A DNA stretch of 64,000 nt from Luteimonas sp. RC10 (GCF_014192745.1 NZ_JACHYJ010000002.1:620001-684000); one strand, 5' to 3'. Shown: positions 43,011 to 53,096, numbered from the stretch's first letter. Numbers and translations: made by a program. The notes: generated by a model not told the origin, from the letters alone.

Positions 43011-45398
43011 TCAGCCTCGGATCTTCGCGCCGTGGTCGCGCGCCAGCGCTTCGACCACGTTCGCGACCACTACTTCGACATCGCGATCGGTCAGAGTGCG
43101 TGAAGTTTCCTGCAGAATCAAGCCCATGGCGAGACTCCTGAAACCCGATTCGACGCCCTGCCCGGCATAGCGGTCGAACAGCCGGATCCCGGTCAGCAGC
43201 GGGCCGGCGGCCGCGCGGGCGGTGGCCTCCAGCGCGGCCCAGTCGACCGCGTCGGGGGCGACGATCGCCAGGTCGCGGCGCACCGACGGGAAACGCGAGA
43301 GCGGCGCCACGCGCGGCAGTGCGCGGGCCTGCAGCGCTGCGGCATCGAGCTCGAACGCCACGACCGACGTGTCGATGCCCAGCGCGCGCAGTAGACGCGG
43401 ATGCAACTCGCCGATCCAACCGACCCGCACGCCATCGCGCAGCACGTCGGCCGAGCGGCCCGGATGGCCATGCGCCACGGTCGAGCGCCTGAACGTCAGC
43501 TGGGCACCGGCCACCGCGGCCAGCGCCTCGAGGTCGCCCTTGAGGTCGAAATAGTCGACTGGCCGCGCGGGTTGGCCCCACTGCTCGGCCTGCGCATCGC
43601 CGGCGACCGCCGCCGCAACCCGCAATGTCTCCACCGGTGCACCCGCCGCTCCCGACGCCGGATCCGCGTTTGCGAACACCTTGCCGAGTTCGAACAGTCG
43701 CACGCGCGTCTGCTGGCGGGCGAGGTTGCGCGCCAGCGTCGCGACCAGCCCCGGCAGCAACGCGGTCCGCATGACGCCCAGTTCGGCGCTGAGCGGGTTG
43801 GCCAGCGGTACGGCGCCGTCGTCGGCCTGCCAGGCCGCGAGCAGCGCGGCGTCGACGAAGGCGAAGTTGACCGTTTCCAGGCAATCGCGGGCCACCAGTT
43901 GGCGACGCAGCTCGGCCTCGGCGACCTGGGTCTCACTGGGAGCGGCGATCCGCGTCGCGCCCCCTGGCAGCGTCGTCGGCACCCGGTCGTAGCCATGGAT
44001 GCGCACGACTTCCTCGATCAGGTCTTCCTCGATTGTCAGGTCGAAGCGCCGCGTCGGCGCAGTGACCTGCCAGCCGTCGGCATCGGCGACGACCTCCAGT
44101 CCGAGTGCGCGCAGGATGCGCTCGACCTCGGCGTCGTCGACGGTCAGCCCGAGCACGCGCGCCAGCCGTGCGCGGCGCAGCGCGATCGTGCGCGGCTGCG
44201 CGAGATGCGCATCGAGCTCGGCGACGGTCACCGGGCCAGCGCGGCCGCCGGCGACATCGAGGATCAGCCGTGTCGCGTATTCGAGTGCGGTGCGCGGCAG
44301 TTCGGGATCTACACCGCGTTCGAAGCGATGCGCGGCATCGGTGTGCAGGCCCAGGCGCCGGCTGCGGCCGATGATCGCGTCGGGTGCGAAGTGCGCCGAT
44401 TCCAGGAACACGTTGCGCGTGGCATTGGTCACGCGGGTGTCGAAGCCGCCCATCAGGCCGGCCAGTGCGACGACGCGGTCGTTGTCGGTGATCGCCAGGA
44501 ACTGCGGGTCGAGCGTCGCGTCACGGCCATCGAGCAGCTTGAGCGTTTCGCCCTGGCGTGCACGGCGCACACCCACCGGGCCGGTCAGCAGGTCGCGGTC
44601 GAAGGCATGCATCGGCTGGCCGAGTTCGAGCATCACATACTGGGTGACGTCGACGAGGAAGCTGACCGGGCGGATACCGCTGCGGCGCAGGCGCTCGGCC
44701 ATCCATACCGGTGTCGGACGCGTCGCATCGACGCCCTCGATCACCCGGCCGAGATACCGCGGCGCATCGCTGCCGGCATCGAGCGCCACCGGCAGTGCAG
44801 CGCCCGATGCGACCTCCACGGGCGGCGCCTGCAACGGCGCGACCTGACTGCCGAACGCGGCGGCGACATCGAACGCGATGCCGCGCACGCTGAAGCAGTC
44901 GGCGCGGTTGGGGGTGAGCTTGAGCTCGATCGTGGCGTCCGGCAGGCCGAGGTAATCGGCCAGCGGACGGCCGATCGGCGCGTCGTCGGGCAGTTCGAGC
45001 AGTCCCGAGGCATCGGCGTCGAGCCCAAGTTCCTTGGCCGAGCACAGCATGCCGTTGGACGCGACGCCGCGCAGCTTGGCGGCCTGGATCGTCAGCTCGC
45101 CCACGCGCGTGCCGATCGTCGCCAGCGGCGCGACCAGGCCCGGGCGCGCATTCGGCGCACCGCAGACGATCTGCAGCGGCGCCGCGCCGCCGGCGTCGAC
45201 CTGACACACCTGCAGCCGGTCGGCCTCGGGATGCTTCTCGGCCGAGACGATGCGCGCCACGACCACGCCCTCGAGCGCGTCGTCCAGCGGCACGATGTCC
45301 TCGACCTCCAGGCCGATCGCCGTCAGCGTCGCCGCCAGGTCCTCGCGCGATGCCTCGGTGCGCACGTGCTGGCGAAGCCAGCTTTCGGAAAATTTCAT
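43011..45398 (-). CDS. pheT: phenylalanyl-tRNA synthetase beta chain
   Basis: 795-residue subunit of the (alpha-beta)2 synthetase. Domains in order: N-terminal B1, EMAP-like tRNA-binding domain (DRLQVCQVDAGGAAPLQIVC), B3/B4 editing domain, B5 (RRARLARVLGLTVDDAEVER), synthetase-like core and a C-terminal anticodon-binding FDX-ACB domain (LSRFPSVRRDLAIVAPDAVD). Standard length and position. Confidence 0.97.
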   Translation of the reverse strand: MKFSESWLRQHVRTEASREDLAATLTAIGLEVEDIVPLDDALEGVVVARIVSAEKHPEADRLQVCQVDAGGAAPLQIVCGAPNARPGLVAPLATIGTRVGELTIQAAKLRGVASNGMLCSAKELGLDADASGLLELPDDAPIGRPLADYLGLPDATIELKLTPNRADCFSVRGIAFDVAAAFGSQVAPLQAPPVEVASGAALPVALDAGSDAPRYLGRVIEGVDATRPTPVWMAERLRRSGIRPVSFLVDVTQYVMLELGQPMHAFDRDLLTGPVGVRRARQGETLKLLDGRDATLDPQFLAITDNDRVVALAGLMGGFDTRVTNATRNVFLESAHFAPDAIIGRSRRLGLHTDAAHRFERGVDPELPRTALEYATRLILDVAGGRAGPVTVAELDAHLAQPRTIALRRARLARVLGLTVDDAEVERILRALGLEVVADADGWQVTAPTRRFDLTIEEDLIEEVVRIHGYDRVPTTLPGGATRIAAPSETQVAEAELRRQLVARDCLETVNFAFVDAALLAAWQADDGAVPLANPLSAELGVMRTALLPGLVATLARNLARQQTRVRLFELGKVFANADPASGAAGAPVETLRVAAAVAGDAQAEQWGQPARPVDYFDLKGDLEALAAVAGAQLTFRRSTVAHGHPGRSADVLRDGVRVGWIGELHPRLLRALGIDTSVVAFELDAAALQARALPRVAPLSRFPSVRRDLAIVAPDAVDWAALEATARAAAGPLLTGIRLFDRYAGQGVESGFRSLAMGLILQETSRTLTDRDVEVVVANVVEALARDHGAKIRG

Positions 45399-45500
45399 GC
45401 TGAAATTCCGTGAGTCGTAATGGGGGATGCGTGGTTCAAAAAGCGGCGGGTCGCGATGGGGCGCGCGATCCGTCTACCCGGATCACGCATCGCACATTCC

Positions 45501-46511
<1,011 letters not shown>

Positions 46512-46587
46512 CTACAGGCCCGTCACTGAGGGAGGTCCGTGTCGCGGACGCGCCCGAACACCGGGGCGCCGCACATTCGGATGCCGC

Positions 46588-46621
46588 AAAAAACGATGGG
46601 GAAGGACTTGCGCCCTTCCCC
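46588..46621 (-). terminator. terminator/attenuator between rplT and pheS
   Basis: Minus-strand GGGGAAGG (46621-46614) pairs with CCTTCCCC (46605-46598), followed by ATCG and six T. A second perfect 8-bp hairpin, CCGCCGGA / TCCGGCGG (46628-46647), lies just upstream. No Phe-rich leader peptide fits between rplT and the stem. Confidence 0.75.
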
Positions 46622-46677
46622 ACGTGACCGCCGGACGGATCCGGCGGCAGTACCGCTTTACGGTGGAGACGACGGCC

Positions 46678-47037
46678 TTAGGCCGCCAGCGCGCCCTTCG
46701 CCTTCTCGGCAAGCGCGGTAAAGCCGGTCGCATCGTGCACCGCGATATCGGCCAGGACCTTGCGGTCCAGCGTGATGCCAGCCTTGAGCAGGCCGTTCAT
46801 GAAGCGGCTGTAGCTGATGCCGTTCAGACGGGCCGCCGCGTTGATGCGCGTGATCCACAGCGAACGGTAGTCGCGCTTCTTCTGCTTGCGACCGATGTAG
46901 GCGTACTGGCCGGCCTTGATGACGGCCTGCTTGGCGACGCGGAAGACCTTGCGACGGGCGTTGTAATAGCCCTTCGCGCGGCCGAGGACCTTCTTGTGAC
47001 GGCGGCGCGCTTGGACGCCACGCTTGACTCGTGCCAT
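46678..47037 (-). CDS. rplT: 50S ribosomal protein L20
   Basis: 119 residues, standard for L20. Starts [20 protein letters not shown] and contains [20 protein letters not shown] and [21 protein letters not shown]20 also represses its own operon in other bacteria. 13 bases after rpmI. Confidence 0.98.
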   Translation of the reverse strand: MARVKRGVQARRRHKKVLGRAKGYYNARRKVFRVAKQAVIKAGQYAYIGRKQKKRDYRSLWITRINAAARLNGISYSRFMNGLLKAGITLDRKVLADIAVHDATGFTALAEKAKGALAA

Positions 47038-47050
47038 GGTTCAGTCCTCC

Positions 47051-47248
47051 TCAGAGATACGGCAGCATGCGGTCGAGACGACCGCTGTCGCACGCCGGAA
47101 TGTGGTTCGTCTGGCGGAGATTGCGCTTCCGCTTCGTCGCCTTCTTGGTGAGGATGTGGCTGCGATTGGCGTGGCCGGCCTTGTACTTGCCGGAAGCCGT
47201 CTTCCGGAAACGCTTGGAAGCGCCCCGGTGCGTCTTGATCTTGGGCAT
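47051..47248 (-). CDS. rpmI: 50S ribosomal protein L35
   Basis: 65 residues: [40 protein letters not shown] and the C-terminal DRMLPYL. ATG at 47248. Preceded by a long leader of about 150 bases from its own predicted promoter. Confidence 0.98.
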   Translation of the reverse strand: MPKIKTHRGASKRFRKTASGKYKAGHANRSHILTKKATKRKRNLRQTNHIPACDSGRLDRMLPYL

Positions 47249-47402
47249 TGCGAGAGTCCTTGTGGGATACGAGTACTGACCGGGCGGTGGCGTTCGCCAC
47301 ACTTTCCATCCATGCCCATGCCGGTGTTCAGGCCTCGATCCCTGCGGGATTCCGGCCGGTCCTGATACCGCTCAAACCACCCGGACAGGCCGGGAGCCGC
47401 GC

Positions 47403-47431
47403 ATTATGCCGCGCGCCGCTTTGGCTTGCAA
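47403..47431 (-). promoter_or_regulatory. predicted promoter of rpmI-rplT
   Basis: On the minus strand TTGCAA (47431-47426) and CATAAT (47408-47403) with exactly 17 bases between. The start point would be near 47396, leaving a leader of about 148 bases before rpmI, room for an L20-binding structure. Confidence 0.65.
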
Positions 47432-47537
47432 ATCATCGGCTTGGCCTTCCGGAAAGCGGCGCATCCGCGTCCGCCGGGCCTCGCCGGGCGCGATCGCCCT
47501 GGGGCGCGGCCAAATGGCGGCGTTGCCGAAAACGCAA

Positions 47538-47559
47538 AGAGGCGCCTTGCGGCGCCTCT
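47538..47559 (-). terminator. terminator downstream of infC
   Basis: Perfect 9-bp stem AGAGGCGCC / GGCGCCTCT with loop TTGC, followed on the minus strand by TTTGCGTTTT. It sits 65 bases after the infC stop and upstream of the rpmI promoter, separating thrS-infC from rpmI-rplT. Nothing else gene-like is seen in 47249-47623. Confidence 0.75.
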
Positions 47560-47623
47560 CTTCACCCTGCCCCGGTCCGGAACAGGCGAGCCGGAGTCCT
47601 GCCGCGCCCGAGGACGCGACCGG

Positions 47624-48145
47624 TCAGCGCTTCTTCGGCGCGATCATCATCACCATCTGCCGGCCTTCCAGGCGCGGCCGCGACTCGATGACGATGTCCT
47701 CGCCCAGGTCGGCCTCGATCCGCGCCGCCATCTCGCGGCCCAGTTCCTGGTGGCTCATTTCGCGGCCACGGAAGCGGATGTTGACCTTGATCTTGTCGCC
47801 GTCTTCCAGGAAAGCCCGCATCTTGCGCAGCTTGATCTGGTAGTCGCCCTCGTCGGTGACCGGCCGGAACTTCAGTTCCTTGATCTCGACCTGCTTGGTC
47901 TTCTTCTTGGCCTCGTTGGCCTTCTTCTGGGCTTCGAACTTGAACTTGCCGAAGTCCATGATCTTGCAGACCGGCGGGTCCGCATTGGGCTGGATCTCGA
48001 CGAGGTCGAGTCCCTCCTCTTCGGCGGCGCGCAATGCATCGTCGCGCGAGAGCACGCCAATCATTTCTCCGTCCGAACCGATCACGCGCACACGGGGTAC
48101 GCGGATATCCTGGTTGCGCCGATTCTGCTTGTCAGGGGTGCTAAT
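47624..48145 (-). CDS. infC: translation initiation factor IF-3, AUU start
   Basis: 173-residue IF-3, which keeps ribosomal subunits apart and checks start codons. The family begins at [11 protein letters not shown], encoded from ATT at 48145-48143 with GGAG eight bases upstream. An ATG at 48169 would add eight residues not found in the family. The AUU start underlies IF-3 autoregulation in E. coli, since IF-3 discriminates against it. C-domain text [24 protein letters not shown] ([18 protein letters not shown]) and the linker [20 protein letters not shown] are visible. Confidence 0.95.
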   Translation of the reverse strand: MSTPDKQNRRNQDIRVPRVRVIGSDGEMIGVLSRDDALRAAEEEGLDLVEIQPNADPPVCKIMDFGKFKFEAQKKANEAKKKTKQVEIKELKFRPVTDEGDYQIKLRKMRAFLEDGDKIKVNIRFRGREMSHQELGREMAARIEADLGEDIVIESRPRLEGRQMVMMIAPKKR

Positions 48146-48235
48146 ACTGCAATCTCCGAAATGGAACATACCGCCGGCTCGTCAGCCAACGGGGCGACCG
48201 GCGCGGCCGATGATGGCGCCGCGCCGGTGAAGAAC

Positions 48236-50143
48236 TCATGCTGACACCGGCTCCGCGCGGAGGCGCGAAACGAAATCGCCGACCGGCATCGTGCCCAGAT
48301 CTTCCCCGGACCGCGTCCGAACCGCGACTGCGCCGTTTTCCTTCTCGCGGTCCCCGACCACGAGCAGATACGGCACCCGCTGCAGCGTGTGCTCGCGGAT
48401 CTTATAGCCGATTTTCTCGTTCCGCAAATCGGCCTCGACCCGGACGCCTTGATTCGCAAGGGATTTCCGCACCGCCTCGACGAAGTCGGCCTGGGCATCG
48501 GTGATGTTCATCACCACCGCCTGCACCGGGGCCAGCCAGGCGGGGAACTGCCCGGCGTGGTGCTCGATCAGGATGCCGATGAAACGCTCCATGGAACCGA
48601 CGATCGCCCGGTGCAGCATGACCGGGGTGCGGCGCTGGCTCTGCTCGTCGACGTACTCCGCGCCCAGGCGCCCGGGCATCATGAAGTCGACCTGCATCGT
48701 GCCCAGCTGCCAGGTCCGGCCGATGGCGTCCTTGAGGTGGTACTCGATCTTCGGGCCGTAGAACGCGCCCTCGCCCGGCAGCTCCTCCCAGGCCACGCCG
48801 CAGGCCGACAACGCATTGCGCAGCGCGGCCTCGGCCTTGTCCCAGGTCGCGTCGTCGCCCAGCCGCGATTCGGGCCGCAGCGCGATCTTGATCTGGATGT
48901 CCTGGAAGCCGAAATGCGCATAGACCGCCAGCGCCTGCTGGTGAAACGCGGTCACCTCCGACTCGATCTGCGCCTCGGTGCAGAACACGTGGCCGTCGTC
49001 CTGGGTGAAGCCGCGCACGCGCAGGATGCCGTGCAGCGCGCCCGAGGGCTCGTTGCGATGGCAGGAGCCGAATTCGCCATAGCGGATCGGCAGGTCGCGA
49101 TAGCTGTGCAGGCCCTGGTTGAAGACCTGCACGTGGCCGGGGCAGTTCATCGGCTTCACCGCATAGGTCCGCTTCTCGGACTCGGTGAAGAACATGTTGT
49201 CCTTGTAGTTGTCCCAGTGGCCGGACTTCTGCCACAGCGAGACATCGAGGATCTGCGGGCAGCGCACCTCGCCGTAGCCACTGTCGCGGTAGACCTGGCG
49301 CATGTACTGCTCGACCACCTGCCACAGCGCCCAGCCCTTGGGGTGCCAGAACACCAGACCCGGCGCTTCTTCCTGCAGGTGGAACAGGTCCTGGGCCTTG
49401 CCGATGCGCCGGTGGTCGCGCTTCTCGGCTTCCTCGATGCGCTGGATATAGGCCTTGAGCTGCTTGGCGTCGGCCCAGGCGGTGCCGTAGATGCGCTGGA
49501 GCTGCTCGTTCTTCGAGTCGCCGCGCCAGTACGCGCCGGAAATGCGCGTGAGCTTGAACGCCTTGAGGAAGCGCGTATTGGGCACGTGCGGCCCGCGGCA
49601 CATGTCGACGTATTCTTGATGGAAGTACAGCCCCATCTCAGTGATGTCCGGCCCCATGTCGTCGATCAGCCGCAGCTTGTAATCCTCGCCGCGCGCCCGG
49701 AACGTCTCGATGACCTCCGCACGCGGGGTCATCTTCTTGATCACGTCGTATTCGGTGTCGATCAGCTCGCCCATGCGCTTCTCGATCGCTGCCAGGTCCT
49801 CGGGCGTGAACGGCCGCTCGCTGTAGACGTCGTAATAGAAGCCTTCGTCGATCACCGGGCCGATGACCATCTTGACCTCGGGGTAGAGCTGCTTGACCGC
49901 GTGCCCGACCAGGTGCGCGCAGGAGTGGCGGATGATCTCCACACCCTCCGGGTCCTTGGGGGTGAGGATCTGCAGCGAGGCATCGTGGTCGATCAGATCG
50001 GAAGCGTCGACCTGGCGGCCGTCGACCTTGCCGGCGACGGTGGCCTTGGCCAGGCCCGGGCCGATCGACTGGGCGACCTGCATGACCGTGACGGGGTGGT
50101 CGAACTCGCGGCGGCTGCCGTCGGGAAGCGTGATGGTGATCAT
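48236..50143 (-). CDS. thrS: threonyl-tRNA synthetase
   Basis: 635-residue class II synthetase. Domains: TGS ([19 protein letters not shown]), editing domain with [16 protein letters not shown] and the [12 protein letters not shown] motif, catalytic core with [10 protein letters not shown] and motif 2 [20 protein letters not shown], motif 3 [19 protein letters not shown], and anticodon-binding domain. ATG at 50143 starts the TGS domain. A candidate threonine-dependent leader lies upstream. Confidence 0.97.
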   Translation of the reverse strand: MITITLPDGSRREFDHPVTVMQVAQSIGPGLAKATVAGKVDGRQVDASDLIDHDASLQILTPKDPEGVEIIRHSCAHLVGHAVKQLYPEVKMVIGPVIDEGFYYDVYSERPFTPEDLAAIEKRMGELIDTEYDVIKKMTPRAEVIETFRARGEDYKLRLIDDMGPDITEMGLYFHQEYVDMCRGPHVPNTRFLKAFKLTRISGAYWRGDSKNEQLQRIYGTAWADAKQLKAYIQRIEEAEKRDHRRIGKAQDLFHLQEEAPGLVFWHPKGWALWQVVEQYMRQVYRDSGYGEVRCPQILDVSLWQKSGHWDNYKDNMFFTESEKRTYAVKPMNCPGHVQVFNQGLHSYRDLPIRYGEFGSCHRNEPSGALHGILRVRGFTQDDGHVFCTEAQIESEVTAFHQQALAVYAHFGFQDIQIKIALRPESRLGDDATWDKAEAALRNALSACGVAWEELPGEGAFYGPKIEYHLKDAIGRTWQLGTMQVDFMMPGRLGAEYVDEQSQRRTPVMLHRAIVGSMERFIGILIEHHAGQFPAWLAPVQAVVMNITDAQADFVEAVRKSLANQGVRVEADLRNEKIGYKIREHTLQRVPYLLVVGDREKENGAVAVRTRSGEDLGTMPVGDFVSRLRAEPVSA

Positions 50144-50235
50144 GGGCGTGATGGCTATGAGGAGAGGTGGAGATTCGCGAACGCGGGCCGATCGCAAGCA
50201 GTCGATTGTCGTTCCCGGGTCGCGGCGTGTCGCAC

Positions 50236-50258
50236 AAAAAAAGCGCCGCGAGGGCGCC
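50236..50258 (-). terminator. leader terminator of thrS
   Basis: On the minus strand GGCGC-CCTCGC-GGCGC-type stem (50257-50253 with 50247-50243) followed by seven T, about 95 bases before the thrS ATG and 21 bases after a short Thr-containing open frame. Position upstream of, not after, a gene suggests attenuation. Confidence 0.7.
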
Positions 50259-50279
50259 TTGGAGGACCCGCGGGGACGA

Positions 50280-50306
50280 TCAGCGCTGGAAGGGGGTAGT
50301 GCTCAT
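50280..50306 (-). CDS. candidate thrS leader peptide (Met-Ser-Thr-Thr-Pro-Phe-Gln-Arg)
   Basis: Eight-codon open frame, ATG AGC ACT ACC then CCC TTC CAG CGC and TGA, with adjacent Thr codons at positions 3-4, immediately before the thrS leader terminator. A TAGAAT -10-like element lies 63 bases upstream (50374-50369). The arrangement is that of ribosome-mediated attenuation: stalling at the Thr codons would favour an alternative fold and read-through into thrS. Two Thr codons is few, and the Shine-Dalgarno is weak, so this needs comparative support. Confidence 0.55.
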   Translation of the reverse strand: MSTTPFQR

Positions 50307-50451
50307 GTCGCACGCTCGGCCGGCGCAAACGCGGGCCACCTGTTCGGCTGGAGGGACGCCAGGGGCCGATTCTAGCCCAGAACGCCGGGCCGGCGTTGCG
50401 CGCCGCGGCCGTGGCATCATGCGGTCGCCCCCAGCGCCGCGACGGCGTGCG

Positions 50452-51504
50452 ATGACCATCAAAGGCAAGCCCACTTCCCTCGATATCGCGCACCTGGCCG
50501 GCGTGTCCCAGCCGACCGTCTCGCGCGCATTGCGCGGCCACCCGTCGGTGAGCCGGGACACGCGCGAGCGCATCCTCGCGATCGCCCGCGAGCTCAACTA
50601 CAAGGTCGACAAGAACGCCTCCAACCTGCGCTGCCAGCAGTCCGGCACGCTGGCGCTGCTGTTCTTCGAAGAACCGGCGGACGATGCGATCAATCCGTTC
50701 TTCCTGTCGATGCTCGGCGCGATCACCCGGGCCTGCGCGCTGCGCGGCTACGACCTGCTGATCTCGTTCCAGCAGCTCTCCAGCGACTGGCACGCCGACT
50801 ACGAGGACTCCCACAAGGCCGACGGCCTGCTGCTGCTCGGCTACGGCGACTACCTCCAGGCCCGCGACCGGCTGCAGCAACTGGTCGAACAGGGCACCCG
50901 CTTCGTGCGCTGGGGCGCGGCGCTGCCGGGCCAGCCGGGGGTGTCGATCGGCAGCGACAACTTCCAGGGCGGCCGGGCGATGGCCGAGCACCTGCTCGCG
51001 CAGGGGCGCCGGCGCATCGCCTTCCTCGGCGACGCCTCCGCGCGCTATCCCGAGTTCCAGGAGCGCCACCGCGGCCTGGCGGCGGCGTTGACCGAGGCCG
51101 GCCTGCCCACCGGGCCCGCCCTGCAGGTCGATGCGGTCACCAGCGAGCAGTCCGGCTTCGAGGCCGCCCGCACTCTGCTCGCCCGCGGCACGCCATTCGA
51201 CGCGATCTTCGCCGGCAGTGATCTGATCGCGATCGGCGCGATGAAGGCGCTGCACGAGCACGGCCTGCGGGTGCCCGACGATGTTGCGGTGGCCGGATTC
51301 GACGACATCCCGCTGGCCGCGTTCGTGACCCCGGGGCTGTCGACCGTGCAGCAGGACACGCGTCAGGCCGGCGCGCTGCTGGTCGATACGCTGATCGCGC
51401 AGATCGAAGGGGCGCCGGTCGAAAGCCGGACGATTCCCGGCCGGCTGGTGCTGCGCGGCTCGACCGGCGCGCTGTCGCCGGCTCAGCCGCGCGCGTCGCG
51501 GTAG
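50452..51504 (+). CDS. LacI-family transcriptional regulator
   Basis: 350 residues: helix-turn-helix [20 protein letters not shown], hinge [13 protein letters not shown], then a sugar-binding-like sensor ending [23 protein letters not shown] at 50452; upstream in-frame ATGs (for example 50419) add basic residues unlike the family. No carbohydrate genes adjoin it, so its target may be distant. Its end overlaps the convergent haemoglobin gene by 22 bases. Confidence 0.88.
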   Translation: MTIKGKPTSLDIAHLAGVSQPTVSRALRGHPSVSRDTRERILAIARELNYKVDKNASNLRCQQSGTLALLFFEEPADDAINPFFLSMLGAITRACALRGYDLLISFQQLSSDWHADYEDSHKADGLLLLGYGDYLQARDRLQQLVEQGTRFVRWGAALPGQPGVSIGSDNFQGGRAMAEHLLAQGRRRIAFLGDASARYPEFQERHRGLAAALTEAGLPTGPALQVDAVTSEQSGFEAARTLLARGTPFDAIFAGSDLIAIGAMKALHEHGLRVPDDVAVAGFDDIPLAAFVTPGLSTVQQDTRQAGALLVDTLIAQIEGAPVESRTIPGRLVLRGSTGALSPAQPRASR

Positions 51505-51875
51505 CGCGCCAGGAACGTCGCGGCGACCCGCTCGGCCATCTCGTCGGCCAGTTGCTGCATCGGCGCATTGCCCAACTCGGCGGTGGTCTGGCGGAACAGC
51601 GCCAGCCAGCGCGCGAACATGGCCTCATCGAGCCCATCCAGGCGCATGTGTCGCTGCACAGGCGCGCCGCGGAACCGTCGCGTCCCGCGCAACATCGCCG
51701 ACCAGAAGTCGACCAGCAGCGCCAGATGGGCTGGCCAGTCCTCGACATGCGCCTCGAACACCGGCCCCAGCTGTGCGTCCGCGCGGGCCCGCGCATAGAA
51801 CGCGTGGACCAGCCGGACCACGTCCTCTTCGCTGCACAAAGCGGGACCGGGAGTGGGTGTCGAGCGGTCGGGCAT
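51483..51875 (-). CDS. group III truncated haemoglobin
   Basis: 130-residue haem protein. Seen: SEEDVVRLVHAFYARARADA, LGPVFEAHVEDWPAHLALLV, DFWSAMLRGTRRFRGAP followed by the proximal-His region VQRHMRL, and MFARWLALFRQTTAEL. Group III globins are small, and some are linked to NO or microaerobic growth. Divergent from azurin across a Fnr/Dnr-like site, which suggests a role in handling NO during denitrification. ATG at 51875 gives family-like length. Confidence 0.85.
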   Translation of the reverse strand: MPDRSTPTPGPALCSEEDVVRLVHAFYARARADAQLGPVFEAHVEDWPAHLALLVDFWSAMLRGTRRFRGAPVQRHMRLDGLDEAMFARWLALFRQTTAELGNAPMQQLADEMAERVAATFLARYRDARG

Positions 51876-51956
51876 GGTCGGTGCGCCGGGCCGTAAGCGC
51901 CCGGAATGAACGGCAGGGAAGCGCATCATCCCGGCGGATCACCTGAAAGGCCAGGA

Positions 51957-51970
51957 ATGATCCAGATCAA
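51957..51970. promoter_or_regulatory. Fnr/Dnr-like box between globin and azurin genes
   Basis: ATGAT-CCAG-ATCAA, one mismatch from TTGAT-N4-ATCAA. Its centre is 75 bases before the azurin ATG, so a class II promoter would start near 52005 with a ~34-base leader. It may also serve the divergent globin gene. Confidence 0.7.
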
Positions 51971-52038
51971 GGCGCGGCGGCCGGCAACGGGGGAAGATGG
52001 CCCCACGCAAGAAGACCAGACCCCAACGGAGACGCTCC

Positions 52039-52494
52039 ATGAACACCCGTACGATGCTGCTCGGCCTCGCCCTCCTCGGTGCCGCCGGCATGGCCCACGC
52101 CACTCCGAACTGCAAGGTCAGCCTGAAGGGCAACGACCAGATGCAGTTCGACCAGAGAACCGCCACGGTGTCGGCGAGCTGCCGCACGGTCACGATCGAA
52201 CTCGCCCACGTCGGCAACCTGCCGGTCACCGCCATGGGCCACAACGTGGTCCTGACCGCGACCCCGGACGCCGATGCGGTCGCCCGCGACGGCATCAAGG
52301 CCGGCGCAGCCGCCGACTACATCCAGGCCGGCGACAAGCGCGTGCTGGCGCACACCAAGCTGGTGGGTGGCGGCCAGACGACCACGATCACCCTGCCGGG
52401 CTCGGCGCTCAAGGCCGGTGGCGACTACACCTACTTCTGCTCCTTCCCGGGCCACTCGGCGATCATGCGCGGCAAGCTGGTCGTCCAGCCCTGA
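52039..52494 (+). CDS. azu: azurin
   Basis: 151-residue precursor of a periplasmic blue copper electron carrier. Signal peptide MLLGLALLGAAGMAHA is followed by the cupredoxin. Type 1 copper ligands are visible: His in MGHNVVLT, then Cys, His and Met in YFCSFPGHSAIMRGKL; the disulfide pair (NCKVSL and SASCRTV) is present. GGAG precedes the ATG. It is a plausible electron donor to NirK, encoded 680 bases downstream. Confidence 0.96.
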   Translation: MNTRTMLLGLALLGAAGMAHATPNCKVSLKGNDQMQFDQRTATVSASCRTVTIELAHVGNLPVTAMGHNVVLTATPDADAVARDGIKAGAAADYIQAGDKRVLAHTKLVGGGQTTTITLPGSALKAGGDYTYFCSFPGHSAIMRGKLVVQP

Positions 52495-52533
52495 CCGCTC
52501 GCCCCGGGCCCACGGCCCGACCCGCGACACCAG

Positions 52534-52560
52534 GCGCCACCTTCGGGTGGCGCTTTTTTT
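52534..52560 (+). terminator. azurin terminator
   Basis: Perfect 8-bp stem GCGCCACC / GGTGGCGC with a UUCG tetraloop and a run of seven T, 40 bases after the azurin stop. Confidence 0.95.
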
Positions 52561-52672
52561 GATGCTTCTCCCACTGCGGGAATGGCGCGCCTCCTCGGAT
52601 ACCAGCGCCCTGCCAGCGGAAGTCGCCTCCCTCGACCTGGCCGCTTCGCGACGCGGGCGCCCTCCCGCCACA

Positions 52673-52725
52673 AACCGGGGTCAGAGTGCACTTTCGCCTT
52701 GCGAAATCGCACTCTGACCCCGGTT
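52673..52725. repeat. 53-bp palindromic element
   Basis: Perfect 17-bp inverted repeat (52673-52689 with 52709-52725; outer bases AACCGGGGTCAGAGTGC) enclosing a second perfect 6-bp stem TTTCGC-CTT-GCGAAA. The GGGGTCAGAGTGC core is, from memory, a frequent dispersed element in Xanthomonadaceae associated with REP-type transposases. The rest of 52561-52999 holds no recognisable gene. Confidence 0.85.
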
Positions 52726-52999
52726 CTTTTACGCCGGTTGTCTGGCAGTCCGCTGCTGCGGACAGTGGCAGCTTCTCTCCGGGCGGAAAACGCACGCTTT
52801 CGGAGTCTCCGTCCCGGCCCGGCGGCCCGCTTCACTTCGCGGATCGCCGGTATGAAGACCTTGTCTCGGCGCGCTGCCAGCGCTTGCGTTGCCCGCCTTC
52901 TCGCCGGATATCGTCGCGCCCTCCTTCAAGACCGGACCGCACGGCCACTGGGCGACCGGATCGGCCAAGGCACCTGCCCAATCGCGCTTCAAGAGCCGA

Positions 53000-53013
53000 T
53001 TGATTTGAATCAA
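53000..53013 (+). promoter_or_regulatory. Fnr/Dnr box 1 of nirK
   Basis: TTGATTTGAATCAA, a perfect TTGAT-N4-ATCAA palindrome centred 165 bases before the nirK ATG. Confidence 0.75.
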
Positions 53014-53021
53014 CATCGGTT

Positions 53022-53035
53022 TTGATCGAAATCAA
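53022..53035 (+). promoter_or_regulatory. Fnr/Dnr box 2 of nirK
   Basis: TTGATCGAAATCAA, second perfect palindrome, 22 bases (two helical turns) from box 1, in an A/T-rich stretch. Confidence 0.75.
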
Positions 53036-53082
53036 TTTATTCAATTGAAACAATAATCAACCGATTATTTGTTCACATATTC

Positions 53083-53096
53083 TTGATCCCGATCAA
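53083..53096 (+). promoter_or_regulatory. Fnr/Dnr box 3 of nirK, promoter-proximal
   Basis: TTGATCCCGATCAA, perfect palindrome. Centre at 53089.5 places a class II start at 53131, with CATATT at 53119-53124 as -10 and a 41-base leader to the nirK ATG. Confidence 0.85.

Noticed and set aside
45399..45500. Small gene between pheS and pheT
   Set aside because: Only 100 bases, no conserved frame; a normal operon spacer.
53042..53062. A fourth Fnr site in the A/T-rich stretch before nirK
   Set aside because: TTGAAACAATAATCAA-type text has wrong spacing between half-sites; likely part of the A/T-rich promoter DNA.
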